NCBI GenBank assembly: GCA_030674185.1
Contig: JAPXFY010000018.1
Coordinates: forward strand, 48,581,737-48,594,236
Source of the DNA: Monoplex corrugatus
Taxonomy: Eukaryota > Mollusca > Gastropoda > Littorinimorpha > Ranellidae
Reading direction: 5' to 3'
DNA: 12,500 nt
In this document: piece after piece, positions 1 through 8,027 of the stretch
Layout: the number at the start of each line of letters is the position of its first letter
Position numbering within the stretch: the stretch's first letter is position 1
Position numbers and translations under genes: made by a program
Notes under the pieces: generated by a model
What the model saw: only the letters and a program-made list of their open reading frames with translations
Database searches by the model: none
Told to the model about the DNA's origin: nothing

Positions 1-720
1 TGTTGGTATTGGTATGATTAGCTAATTATTGCATCATGATGTTGGATTTGATATGATTGGCTAATTATTACATCATGATGTTGGATTTGATATGATTGGC
101 TAATTATTACATCATGATGTTGGATTTGATATGATTGGCTAATTATTACATCATGATGTTGGATTTGATATGATTGGCTAATTATTACATCATGATGTTG
201 GATTTGATATGATTGGCTAATCATTAAATCATGATGTTGGATTTGATATGATTGGCTAATTATTGCATCATGATGTTGGTATTGATATGATTGGCTAATT
301 ATTACATCATGATGTTGGATTTGATATGATTGGCTAATTATTACATCATGATGTTGGTATTGATATGATTGGCTAATTATTACATCATGATGTTGGATTT
401 GATATGATTGGCTAATTATTACATCATGATGTTGGTATTGATATGATTGGCTAATTATTACATCATGATGTTGGTATTGATATGATTGGCTAATTATTAC
501 ATCATGATGTTGGTATTGATATGATTGGCTAATTATTACATCATGATGTTGGTATTGATATGATTGGCTAATTATTACATCATGATGTTGGTATTGATAT
601 GATTGGCTAATTATTACATCATGATGTTGGATTTGATATGATTGGCTAGTTATTACATCATGATGTTGGTATTGATATGATTGGCTAATTATTACGTCAT
701 GATGTTGGTTTTGGCCTAAC
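1..720. repeat. 39-bp minisatellite array
   Basis: About 18 head-to-tail copies of a 39-bp AT-rich unit whose core reads TTGGCTAATTATTACATCAT. Units differ mainly at one site (TTGGATTTG versus TTGGTATTG). The array runs off the left edge of the window. Its last unit decays around 705-750 (CCTAACTCGGTAATCATTGC), about 20 bp before the splice acceptor at 770. Because 39 is a multiple of 3, a long open frame exists on the minus strand with a 13-residue repeat. I regard that as a by-product of periodicity, since the stretch is intronic to HDHD5 and has no other coding signal. Confidence 0.95.
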
Positions 721-748
721 TCGGTAATCATTGCATGATGACTTGGTG

Positions 749-770
749 TACTGACCTTAACCTTGTCAAG
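749..770 (+). promoter_or_regulatory. Branch site and 3' splice acceptor of the first visible exon
   Basis: TACTGAC at 749-755 fits the branch-site pattern YNYURAY, and the nearest usable AG ends at 770 (CTTGTCAAG). The branch-to-AG distance of about 16 nt is short and the pyrimidine tract is weak, so the exact acceptor is a best guess. It was chosen because homology to HDHD5 begins immediately downstream. The frame stays open further left to a TGA near 740, so a slightly longer exon cannot be excluded. Confidence 0.5.
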
Positions 771-861
771 TCTGGGTTTCCACAACCTGTGCACAATTGA
801 AGACGTCAGCGCGGCCTATCCCTTGCTGGACATGGTGGACCATGAGAACAGATTAAGACTG
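771..861 (+). CDS. HDHD5: HDHD5 (CECR5) internal exon a
   Basis: This 91-bp internal exon has one base completing a codon from an upstream exon outside the window, then 30 codons beginning LGFHNLCTIEDV. The segment AAYPLLDMVDHENR matches the conserved (F/Y)PLLDMVD stretch of HDHD5/CECR5, a HAD-superfamily hydrolase-like protein associated with mitochondria in vertebrates; its substrate is not established. In the family this region lies after motif II and just before the FPRVEAVLL(I/L)GEP segment, which is exactly what the next exon encodes. The exon ends in phase 0 at the donor GTCAGT (862), and the next exon starts in phase 0. The left boundary is less certain than the right. The exon is squeezed between two minisatellites, and its last 11 bases resemble part of the repeat unit that follows. 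Confidence 0.85.
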
Positions 862-2725
862 GTCAGTACTTCATCCTTTGTTTTTACAGTGTCTGGTGTT
901 GGTTTTGCTATAGGCTTTATGTGATTTAGAGTGGTCAGTGCTTTATCCCTTGTTATTTTTAGTGTCTATTGTTGGTTTTGCTATAGGCTTTATTTGTGAT
1001 TTAGAGTGGTCAGTACTTCATCCTTTGTTGTTTTTAGTGTCTAGTGTTGGTTTTGCTATAGGCTTTATTTGTGATTTAGAGTGGTCAGTGCTTTATCCCT
1101 TGTTGTTTTTAGTGTCTAGTGTTGGTTTTGCTATAGGCTTTATTTGTGATTTAGAGTGGTCAGTGCTTTATCCCTTGTTGTTTTTAGTGTCTAGTGTTGG
1201 TTTTGCTACAGGCTACAGTTGTGATTTAGAGTGGTCAGTACTTCATCCTTTGTTTTTACAGTGTCTAGTGTTGGTTTTGCTATAGGCTTTATTTGTGATT
1301 TAGAGTGGTCAGTGCTTTATCCCTTGTTGTTTTTACAGTGTCTAGTGTTGGTTTTGCTATAGGCTTTAGTTGTGATTTAGAGTGGTCAGTGCTTTATCCC
1401 TTGTTGTTTTTACAGTGTCTGGTGCTGGTTTTGCTATAGGCTTTAGTTGTGATTTAGAGTGGTCAGTGCTTTATCCCTTGTTGTTTTTAGTGTCTAGTGT
1501 TGGTTTTGCTATAGGCTTTAGTTGTGATTTAGAGTGGTCAGTGCTTTATCCCTTGTTGTTTTTACAGTGTCTAGTGCTGGTTTTGCTATAGGCTTTAGTT
1601 GTGATTTAGAGTGGTCAGTGCTTTATCCCTTGTTGTTTTTACAGTGTCTAGTGCTGGTTTTGCTACAGGCTTTAGTTGTGATTTAGAGTGGTCAGTGCTT
1701 TATCCCTTGTTGTTTTTACAGTGTCTGGTGTTGGTTTTGCTGTAGGCTTTATTTGTGATTTAGAGTGGTCAGTGCTTTATCCCTTGTTGTTTTTAGTGTC
1801 TAGTGTTGGTTTTGCTATAGGCTTTATTTGTGATTTAGAGTGGTCAGTGCTTTATCCCTTGTTGTTTTTAGTGTCTAGTGTTGGTTTTGCTATAGGCTTT
1901 ATTTGTGATTTAGAGTGGTCAGTACTTTATCCTTTGTTGTTTTTAGTGTCTAGTGTTGGTTTTGCTATAGGCTTTATTTGTGTTTTAGAGTGGTCAGTGC
2001 TTTCATCCTTGTTGTTTTTAGTGTCTAGTGTTGGTTTTGCTATAGGCTTTATTTGTGATTTAGAGTGGTCAGTCTTTATCCTTGTTGTTTTTAGTGTCTA
2101 GTGTTGGTTTTGCTATAGGCTTTATTTGTGATTTAGAGTGGTCAGTGCTTTATCCTTTGTTGTTTTTAGTGTCTAGTGTTGGTTTTGCTATAGGCTTTAT
2201 TTGTGATTTAGAGTGGTCAGTGCTTTATCCCTTGTTGTTTTTAGTGTCTAGTGTTGGTTTTGCTATAGGCTTTATTTGTGATTTAGAGTGGTCAGTGCTT
2301 TATCCCTTGTTGTTTTTAGTGTCTATGTTGGTTTTGCTATAGGCTTTATTTGTGTTTAGAGTGGTCAGTACTTTATCCTTTGTTGTTTTTAGTGTCTAGT
2401 GTTGGTTTTGCTATAGGCTTTATTTGTGATTTAGAGTGGTCAGTGCTTTATCCTTGTTGTTTTTAGTGTCTAGTGTTGGTTTTGCTATAGGCTTATTTGT
2501 GTTTAGAGTGGTCAGTGCTTTATTCTTTGTTGTTTTTAGTGTCTAGTGTTGGTTTTCTATAGGCTTTATTGTGTTTAGAGTGGTCAGTACTTCAGTCCTT
2601 TGTTTTTACAGTGTCTGGTGTTGGTTTTGCTATAGGCTTTATATTGTGTTTTAGAGTGGTAAGTTCTTCATCCCTTGTTGTTTTTACAGTGTCTAGTGTC
2701 GGTTTTGCTACAGGCTACAGTTGTG
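851..2725 (+). repeat. 75/77-bp minisatellite seeded at the exon a splice donor
   Basis: About 25 tandem copies, mostly 75 bp, with a 77-bp class that has TTTTTACAGTG in place of TTTTTAGTG; some right-hand units carry 1-3-bp deletions. Each unit contains GAGTGGTCAGT (donor-like) and, about 29-31 bp later, TTGTTGTTTTTAG or TTGTTGTTTTTACAG (pyrimidine tract plus AG). The real exon end and donor at 851-867 (GATTAAGACTGGTCAGT) differ from the unit (GATTTAGAGTGGTCAGT) at only two positions, so the first unit overlaps the true exon-intron junction. The last donor-like site, at 2658, has become GGTAAGT, closer to consensus than the real donor. Several forward open frames of up to 137 codons arise because 75 is divisible by 3; I do not call them genes. 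Confidence 0.95.
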
Positions 2726-2726
2726 C

Positions 2727-3320
2727 CCAAAGTGTAGCTCTTTTGCGGACGACACATTGCATGGAGATCTATCCTGATCTTGAAGAAGCAGGCTGATGTT
2801 GATTCTAATGAATATCTTTTATACTTCACCAATATTGTCGATTGTACGTCTATTTAACAACAATAACAACAACAACTGTGTGAGTGGGGAGATGTGTTGG
2901 TAACATCACTGTCATATATTGTATTTCATCCAGCAGTGTTGGTATAAATTTTTGCTGGATTCTGTCCCATTGTGGACTTCATTGGAACGAAGTTTCAGAC
3001 AAATTAGGCGAAGACGGTGCATCAAATAATGCAGTTACCGTAACGTTGAATGATATGAGACTATCAGTTCATGAACTTGGTTCTGGGTTAGAACGTTCAG
3101 TTTATGCTAATTTCTCGAATGCCCAAAGCCTGATACCTTACTGCTCCAGACAGCCAGCGTCCTTGGTATACAAACTGAGGTATAACTTTTGGAAAACAAA
3201 CTATACACAAAATGTATGTATTTGTTCAAAAGCATCATCAGTCCACCACCTGCTCTTTGAATGTCCTATCTTACTTACGACATACAGAAATAACATATGT
3301 CGATTTTTCATATACTGACA
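2727..3320 (+). pseudogene. Decayed non-LTR retrotransposon: RT and RNase H remnants
   Basis: Two parts of a retroelement open reading frame lie in intron 1. At 2736-2775 the frame reads SSFADDTLHGDLS, which resembles the catalytic (F/Y)ADD box of reverse transcriptase, followed by stops. From 2884 to 3318 an open frame of 144 codons contains FCWILSHCGLHWNEVSDKLG. That fits the C-terminal half of a LINE RNase H domain, whose usual form is a tryptophan, then SHCG, then NExAD. It is followed by CxC plus HHLLFECP, the cysteine/histidine tail common after RNase H in Jockey-like and I-like elements. The endonuclease, most of the RT and the N-terminal RNase H residues are missing, so this is a dead, deleted copy. 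The RNase H call is firm and the RT call is tentative. The relic starts where the minisatellite stops. Confidence 0.72.
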
Positions 3321-3544
3321 CTAGAGATATCCTTTACAACAAAAATGATATTATTTCGGTAGTCCAGCTGATTCTCAGATCCCCTGTTGGCATATTCTTA
3401 TGAAAAGTTGATTAATTGTTGTATGTTTATTTTTTTACACTGTTAATTCATTGCTGTAAACTATTAGTAGCAATTGTTCCCCTTCTTACATTCAAGCACC
3501 CACTCCCCCACTCCCCCTTTTTTCCTTTTCATTGTGTTTGTGTG

Positions 3545-3545
<1 letters not shown>
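3321..3545. other. AT-rich intronic spacer, no gene seen
   Basis: There is no open frame with recognisable homology here. The sequence is AT-rich and then becomes pyrimidine-rich (CCCACTCCCCCACTCCCCC near 3500) before the (TG)n tract. Confidence 0.6.

Positions 3546-3596
<51 letters not shown>
3546..3596. repeat. (TG)n microsatellite
   Basis: An uninterrupted TG dinucleotide run of about 25 copies lies in intron 1. Confidence 0.97.
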
Positions 3597-3599
<3 letters not shown>

Positions 3600-3619
3600 G
3601 TCACTATTGTGAGCAGACA

Positions 3620-3778
3620 TTAATCCTTTCACTCCCGTATCCTGTCCACCAGCATCCTGCATTTGTTAACTATGCTGGTAAAGCAAAAACTTAACCCTTT
3701 GACTCCCTCACCCTATCCACCAGCTTAAAGGTAATGTTTTTGCAGTTGATGGACAGGGTACGGGAGTCAGAGGGTTAG
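3620..3778. mobile_element. TTAA-bounded foldback MITE, piggyBac-like ends
   Basis: The left arm at 3620 begins TTAATCCTTTCACTCCCGTA and continues TCCTGTCCACCAGC. The right end at 3745-3778 is its imperfect inverted complement, ending GGGAGTCAGAGGGTTAG. A second left-type arm starts at 3691 (TTAACCCTTTGACTCCCTCA) and pairs with the same right arm, giving an 88-bp inner element. TTAA at the edges followed by CC(C/T) is the hallmark of piggyBac-type insertion. There is no coding capacity, so this is a non-autonomous miniature element. The right TTAA has drifted to TTAG. Two related copies lie at 7434-7626 and 12339-12429. Confidence 0.75.
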
Positions 3779-3785
3779 ATAAAAC

Positions 3786-3844
3786 ATTCCTTCCTTCCTT
3801 CCTTCCTTCTTTCCTTCGTTCCTTCCTTCCTTCCTTCCTTCCTT
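3786..3844. repeat. (CCTT)n microsatellite
   Basis: An imperfect CCTT tetranucleotide run lies 31-90 bp upstream of the exon b acceptor. It forms an extended pyrimidine-rich stretch there and may help acceptor recognition, although the tract nearest the AG (TGTCTGTGTCCCCAG) is already adequate. Confidence 0.95.
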
Positions 3845-3875
3845 CACTGTCATGCGCAAATGTCTGTGTCCCCAG

Positions 3876-4102
3876 GGAAGAGGGGGCAAGTACCAGGACA
3901 ACCCCAACTTCCCCAGGGTTGAGGCGGTGCTGCTGATCGGGGAGCCCACCCACTGGGAATCGAACCTGCAACTGCTGCTGGACCTGCTGCTGACGGAGGG
4001 CAAGCCCACAGAGGCCCCGGCAGACGTGCACAACGTCCCTCAGATCCCTGTCATCGCCTGCAACATGGACCTGATCTTCATGGCTGAAGCCTGCATGCCC
4101 AG
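3876..4102 (+). CDS. HDHD5: HDHD5 (CECR5) internal exon b
   Basis: This 227-bp exon lies between a CCCCAG acceptor (ends 3875) and a GTCAGT donor (4103). It enters in phase 0 and encodes 75 codons plus two bases of an arginine codon. The product begins GRGGKYQDNPNFPRVEAVLL and continues through IGEPTHWESNLQLLLDLLL, then IPVIACNMDLIFMAEACMP. FPRVEAVLLIGEP, the WE.NLQL helix and the (S/C)NMDL.(W/F)MAEA segment are all diagnostic of HDHD5/CECR5 and belong to the cap/core region of HAD subfamily IIA proteins. A short low-similarity stretch (TEGKPTEAPADVHNV) sits where family members vary in length. No frameshift or stop is seen. The split arginine codon is completed by the first base of exon c. 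Confidence 0.95.
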
Positions 4103-4118
4103 GTCAGTGTGAGGCGTA

Positions 4119-4121
<3 letters not shown>

Positions 4122-4193
<72 letters not shown>

Positions 4194-4194
4194 A

Positions 4195-4261
<67 letters not shown>
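4122..4261. repeat. (GT)n microsatellite just after the exon b donor
   Basis: About 140 bp of GT repeats, interrupted once near 4190-4198 by GCATGC, starts only about 20 bp after the donor at 4103. The repeated GTGTGT is UG-rich in RNA, a class of intronic element known to bind CELF/TDP-43-type splicing factors in animals; any such role here is inference. Confidence 0.97.
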
Positions 4262-4264
<3 letters not shown>

Positions 4265-4329
4265 AAATGCACACACATGATAGTATGAGGTGTGATTTGG
4301 TGGATGATGTGTTGGTGAATACACAAACA

Positions 4330-4769
4330 AAATTCCATTCTTATACATGCAGTGAAGTACGATTCGTTCCATTACATGCAGTAGAGAAGTAAAATTCCTT
4401 TCCACTACATGCAGTAGAGAAGTAAAATTCCTTTCCACTACATGCAGTAGAGAAGTAGAATTCGTTCTTCTACATGCAGTAGAGAAGTAGAATTCGTTCC
4501 AATACATGCAATGGAGAAGTAGAAATCGTTCCAATACATGCAGTAGAGAAGCAGAATTCGTTCCACTACATGCAGTAGAGAAGTAAAATTCATTTCCACT
4601 ACATGCAGTAGAGAAGTAGAATTTGTTCCACTACATGCAGTAGAGAAGTAGAATTCGTTCCACTACATCCAGTAGAGAAGTAAAATTTGTTCCACTACAT
4701 GCAGTAGAGAAGTAGAATTCGTTCCACTACATGCAGTAGAGAAGTAGAATTCGTTCCAATGCATGTAGT
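4330..4769. repeat. 32/33-bp minisatellite, first block
   Basis: About 13-14 copies of a unit containing CTACATGCAGTAGAGAAGTA followed by GAATTCGTTCCA. Units are 32 bp with TTCGTTCC or 33 bp with TTCCTTTCC. The short complementary arms CTAC and GTAG flank ATGCA. The array resumes at 5229 and again at 5950, after two inserted LINE fragments. Confidence 0.95.
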
Positions 4770-5228
4770 CATCATCATCACCACATGGCGTTGGCGATCA
4801 TGGCCCTCCATATGTATTTATCCCTTATTGCCGCAAGCACATCTTTCACCCTCTCTGTCCTCAGCCACTCTGCAAGTGCGTCCAATATTTTCTCCCTGTG
4901 TCCACCTGGTGCTCTCTTTCCCTCCAGCTTTCCTGTCGTTACCAGGTGCTCTAACTCCCCTTTCCTCATAAAATGGCCTATAAATGTTGCTTGTCTTTTC
5001 CTAATCTTCCTTATCAGTGATCTTCTTGTGTCTGCCTCCATCAAGACTGTCTCGTTTGTTTTCTTTGTTGTCCATGGAATTCTCAACAGTCTTCTTAGAA
5101 ACCACGTCTGGGCTGCTTCAATCTTGTTCTGGCTTTGCGTGTTGACTGTCCACGCCTCACAAGCGTATAACATTATCGCTTCTATGTAACATTCAAGAAC
5201 TCTCTTCCTGATATTAATTGATATTAAC
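4770..5228 (-). mobile_element. 5'-truncated LINE fragment, copy 1 (RT C-terminal tail)
   Basis: Read on the minus strand, the insert keeps an open frame of about 150 codons. It contains RKRVLECYIEAIMLYACEAW, then FLRRLLRIPWTTKKTNETVL, then IRKRQATFIGHFMRKGELEH and GKLEGKRAPGGHREKILDAL. This is the C-terminal tail that follows the RT domain in invertebrate endonuclease-reverse-transcriptase LINEs, probably RTE-like. The 3' end is a (GATGAT)n simple tail, at 4770-4780 on the + strand, instead of poly(A). The rest of the element, including endonuclease and catalytic RT, is absent, so the copy is dead. It is flanked by near-identical GCATGTAGT and ACATGCAGT, either a target-site duplication or simply the interrupted minisatellite unit. 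Confidence 0.85.
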
Positions 5229-5493
5229 ACATGCAGTGGAGAAGTAGATTTCGTTCGACTGCATGCAATGGAGAAGTAGAATTCGTTCTAACACATGCAA
5301 TAGAGAAGTAAAATTCGTTCCAATACATACAGTAGAGAAGTAGAATTCGTGCCACTACATGCAGTAGAGAAGTAGAATTCGTGCCACTACATGCAGTAGA
5401 GAAGTAGAATTCGTTCCGCTACATACAGTAGAGAAGTAGAATTCGTTCCACTACATGCAGTAGAGAAGTAGAATTCGTTCCAATACATGCAGT
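5229..5493. repeat. 32-bp minisatellite, second block
   Basis: About eight copies of the same unit as at 4330-4769, continuing in phase after LINE copy 1. Variants include TTCGTGCC and ACATACAGTAG. Confidence 0.93.
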
Positions 5494-5949
5494 CATCATC
5501 ATCATATGCCCTGCCACATGGCGTTGGCGATCATGGCCCTCCATATGTATCTATCCCTTATTGCCGCAAGCACATCTTCCACCCTCTCTTAACTCAGCCA
5601 CCCTGAAAGTCCGTCCAATATTTTCTCCCTGGGTCCACCTGGTGTTCTCTTTCCCTCCAGCTTTCCTGTTGTGATCAGGTGCTCTAACTCCCCTTTCCTC
5701 ATAAAATGGCCTATAAATGTTGCTTGTCTTTTCCTAATCTTCCTTATCAATGATATTCTTGTGTCTTCCTCCATCAAGACTGTCTCGTTTGTTTTCTTTG
5801 CTGTCCATGGAACTCTCATCAACATTCGTCTTACAAACCACGGATGCCTCAATCTTGTTCTGGCTTTGCGTGTTGACTGTCCACGCGTCACAACCGTATA
5901 ACATTATCGGTTTTACATGACATTCAAGAACTCTCTTCCTGATATTAAC
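5494..5949 (-). mobile_element. 5'-truncated LINE fragment, copy 2
   Basis: This copy has the same family, orientation and junctions as copy 1. The minus strand encodes KKTNETVLMEEDTRISLIRK, then RQATFIGHFMRKGELEHLIT and GKLEGKRTPGGPREKILDGL. The frame is broken: the upstream part (RKRVLECHVKPIMLYGCDAW) lies in another frame from the downstream part because of small deletions near 5840, and a stop precedes the C-terminus near 5589. The original C-terminus is better preserved than in copy 1 (NAMWQGI then stop), before a (GATGAT)n tail at 5494-5504. The 5' truncation point (GATATTAAC on the + strand at 5941-5949) is identical to that of copy 1. Confidence 0.83.
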
Positions 5950-5998
5950 ACATGCAGTAGGGAAGTGGAATTCGTTCCAATACACGCACTAGATAAAT
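5950..5998. repeat. 32-bp minisatellite, terminal degenerate units
   Basis: One full and one decayed unit (ACATGCAGTAGGGAAGTGG, then GAATTCGTTCCAATACACGC) end about 20 bp before the exon c acceptor. Confidence 0.85.
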
Positions 5999-6017
5999 CC
6001 ACTTCTTTTTTTTTCAG

Positions 6018-6206
6018 GTTTGGTCACGGAGCCTTCCTGCTGTGTATGGAGGCCCTGTACAGAAAGATCACGGGGTATGACCTGCACTACACGTCCCTGG
6101 TGGGCAAACCCTGCGAGATCACCTACCGCTTTGCCGAACACACCATCTGCAACATCGCCAAACGCATGGGCATCAGGAAGACCATCAAACGGCTCTACTT
6201 CTTTGG
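6018..6206 (+). CDS. HDHD5: HDHD5 (CECR5) internal exon c
   Basis: This 189-bp exon lies between a strong acceptor (CTTTTTTTTTCAG, ends 6017) and the near-consensus donor GTGAGT (6207). It completes an arginine codon, then encodes FGHGAFLLCMEALYRKITGY and DLHYTSLVGKPCEITYRFAE, ending RMGIRKTIKRLYFF plus two bases of a glycine codon. FGHG with the following helix, and GKP followed by TY, are family signatures. The GKP lysine is at the position of the conserved HAD motif III lysine in subfamily IIA, and LYFFG leads into motif IV in the next exon. The frame is intact and the phases agree with exons b and d. GC content and codon use are typical of the other HDHD5 exons and clearly differ from the surrounding AT-rich and simple repeats. 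Confidence 0.95.
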
Positions 6207-6249
6207 GTGAGTAATCGAGCGTGGTTGGGAGAGGGTCACAGAGTCAGGG

Positions 6250-6684
6250 TCATCATCGTCCGTCGCCTTCTTTCACGTTGTTGCCGTTATCGTCGTTACC
6301 GTTGGTATTGTCATCATCATTGTCATTGTCGTCATCGTCGTCGTCATTGTCATTAACGTCAATATCATTATCGTCGTCGTCGTTTTATTTCACGTTGTTG
6401 TCATTATCATCGTTACTGTTAGTGTCAACATCATCATTGTCGTCGTCATCGTCGTCGTCATTGTCATTAACGTCAATATCATCGTCGTCGTCGTCATCAT
6501 CATCAGCAGCATCATTATCATCATCGCCACCACACCACCACCAACCACCACCATCGTCATCACCACCGCCACCATCATTATCATCTTCTTCTTCTTTTTC
6601 TTCACCATCATCGTCATCACCATCATTATCATCATCACCACCACCACCACCACCATCATCATTATCATCATCATCATCATTATA
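6250..6684. repeat. (TCA/TCG)n trinucleotide tract with an internal 117-bp duplication
   Basis: Degenerate TCA/TCG/ACC trinucleotide repeats occupy the stretch after exon c. Within it, a segment starting TTTCACGTTGTTG at 6271 recurs at 6388, including the landmark CATTGTCATTAACGTCAATA, so a block of about 117 bp was tandemly duplicated and later diverged. Long serine-rich and aspartate-rich frames on both strands are produced by the repeat alone. Confidence 0.93.
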
Positions 6685-6787
6685 CAACATCCATTGAACG
6701 TGTGTGCAGTCAGCAAGCCCATTACGAGCCTCTATCATTTTAGATGAATCGCTTTCAGAAAAAATGTACATTTATAAATGCAAATTT

Positions 6788-7066
6788 GAAGACTCTCATC
6801 ATCACCATCATCATCATCATGTGCCTTCCCGCATGGCGTTTGCGATCATGGCCCTCCCAAACGAACCTATCCCTTGTCGCTGCAAGTAGGCCTACATCCC
6901 CCACCCTCTCTGTCCTCAGCCACTTCACAAGTCCGTCCAATATTATCTCCCTGGGTCTACTTGTGCTCTTTTCCCCCTCCAGCTTTCCTGTTGTGCTGGG
7001 TGCTCTAATTTCTCTTGCCTCATAAAATGTCCGTAAATGTTGCTTGTCTTTTCCTGATCTTCTCTA
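6788..7066 (-). mobile_element. 5'-truncated LINE fragment, copy 3
   Basis: Homologous to the 3' parts of copies 1 and 2: a (TCATCA)n tail, then CATGGCGTTTGCGATCATGG, then CTCTGTCCTCAGCCACTTCA, continuing to GTTGCTTGTCTTTTCCTGAT. Similarity stops near 7066. It is more diverged than copies 1 and 2, carries several indels that break the minus-strand frame, and has a different truncation point, so it is an independent insertion of the same family. Confidence 0.82.
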
Positions 7067-7433
7067 CCACACATATACATTGTCACCAAAAAGTCCCGTC
7101 AGACATTTCTGCCTTTTGCGTCAGTCATCATCTTCATCATCATCAGCAGCAGCATCACAGCTAACCACCACTGTCATTGTTGTTGTTATCTTCATCCTCG
7201 TTCATGGTGTCATCCTGATCGTTCCATTTGTCACATCGTGCTGTTTCTTGGGAGAAAGTATTGATTACTTTGAATTTGCATCTTAGATACTGCAATGGTG
7301 ATGATGGGGATAGTCATAGAAGCGGTGGAGTTTGCTCAGAGCTGGTTCAAAAGGGATTCATGTCACTCGGCAATTTCCCTATGCGCTCCACCCACACCTG
7401 CCGGCATTTATCTGGCAGAGTACCTGAGCCTGC
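7067..7433. other. Intronic spacer with short simple repeat, no gene seen
   Basis: Apart from a short (TCATCA)(GCAGCA) tract at about 7125-7157 this stretch looks like unique sequence. Open frames of 60-90 codons occur, but they overlap each other in different frames and show no recognisable domain. Confidence 0.55.
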
Positions 7434-7626
7434 TTAATCCTTTGACTCCCGCAACCCGTCCACCAGAATCCTGCACTGTCAATATCATGTGGCAAAGCCC
7501 AAATTTAAGCCTTGGACTTCATCATCCTATCCACCGGCTTTCTGCAGGGAGCTGATAGATAGGGTGAGGATGTCGAGGGTTAAGTTTTTGTAGCTGGTGG
7601 ATAAGGTAGTGGAGTCAAAGGGTTAA
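7434..7626. mobile_element. Nested TTAA-bounded foldback MITE
   Basis: The outer element begins TTAATCCTTTGACTCCCGCA at 7434 and ends GGAGTCAAAGGGTTAA at 7626, so both ends carry TTAA and the arms are inverted complements. Inside it, 7505-7583 is a second inverted pair (TTAAGCCTTGGACTTCATCA against GAGGATGTCGAGGGTTAA), also bounded by TTAA on both sides. It is the same family as 3620-3778 and 12339-12429. The arrangement fits one MITE inserted in another, or a four-arm derivative. It has no coding capacity. Confidence 0.8.
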
Positions 7627-8027
7627 AACCCTATGTGCTGGCAAGGTTTTGAAATGGGGATGGGGGTGGGTGGCGTGGGAGAAAAACCTATGAAACACCA
7701 AGCTGATACTACCAGAACGATGGAAATGTTAATGAGATGGGCAGCGAAGAGGCCAGTTTTTTAATATTGCGAGCTGGGATTGAACTCGGAGATATCAGAT
7801 CTTGAGTCTGTGGCAGTGGTGATTATGATGATGATGATATATATTATTATATGATGATGATGACGAAGATCATTAGATGATGATGATCATGATGATTAGA
7901 TGACGATGATGATAATGATGATAACGAAGATCATTAGGCTTATCACGTCACTACTTTTCGTTTTAGCAAATTAGTGATAATAATTATGCCCTTCATGAAG
8001 ATATGGAACGGGAGAAGATGAAGGTCG
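7627..8027. repeat. Intronic spacer with (GAT)n microsatellite
   Basis: The left part (7627-7805) is unique-looking and contains a weak tRNA-like B-box on the minus strand around 7777-7787. From about 7824 to 7933 there are imperfect GAT repeats interrupted by GAAGATCATTAG, which occurs twice. No gene is supported. Confidence 0.7.

Noticed and set aside
18..794. 258-codon minus-strand open frame with a 13-residue repeat
   Set aside because: Produced by a 39-bp minisatellite whose unit is divisible by 3. It overlaps an HDHD5 exon on the other strand and contains no domain.
938..2342. Series of hydrophobic repeat proteins (25-residue period) on the + strand, resembling membrane segments
   Set aside because: They follow from the 75-bp tandem unit and end wherever a 77-bp or deleted unit shifts the frame. 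The stretch is HDHD5 intron.
3953..3972. tRNA T-arm/B-box look-alike on the minus strand (GGTTCGATTCCC)
   Set aside because: It lies inside the conserved HDHD5 coding segment GEPTHWESNLQ, and no cloverleaf surrounds it.
4785..5189. 134-codon + strand open frame, hydrophobic
   Set aside because: It is the antisense of LINE copy 1, whose minus-strand frame carries the recognisable RT-tail motifs.
6221..6771. Long serine-rich (+) and aspartate- or methionine/valine-rich (-) open frames
   Set aside because: Artefacts of TCA/TCG trinucleotide repeats after the exon c donor.
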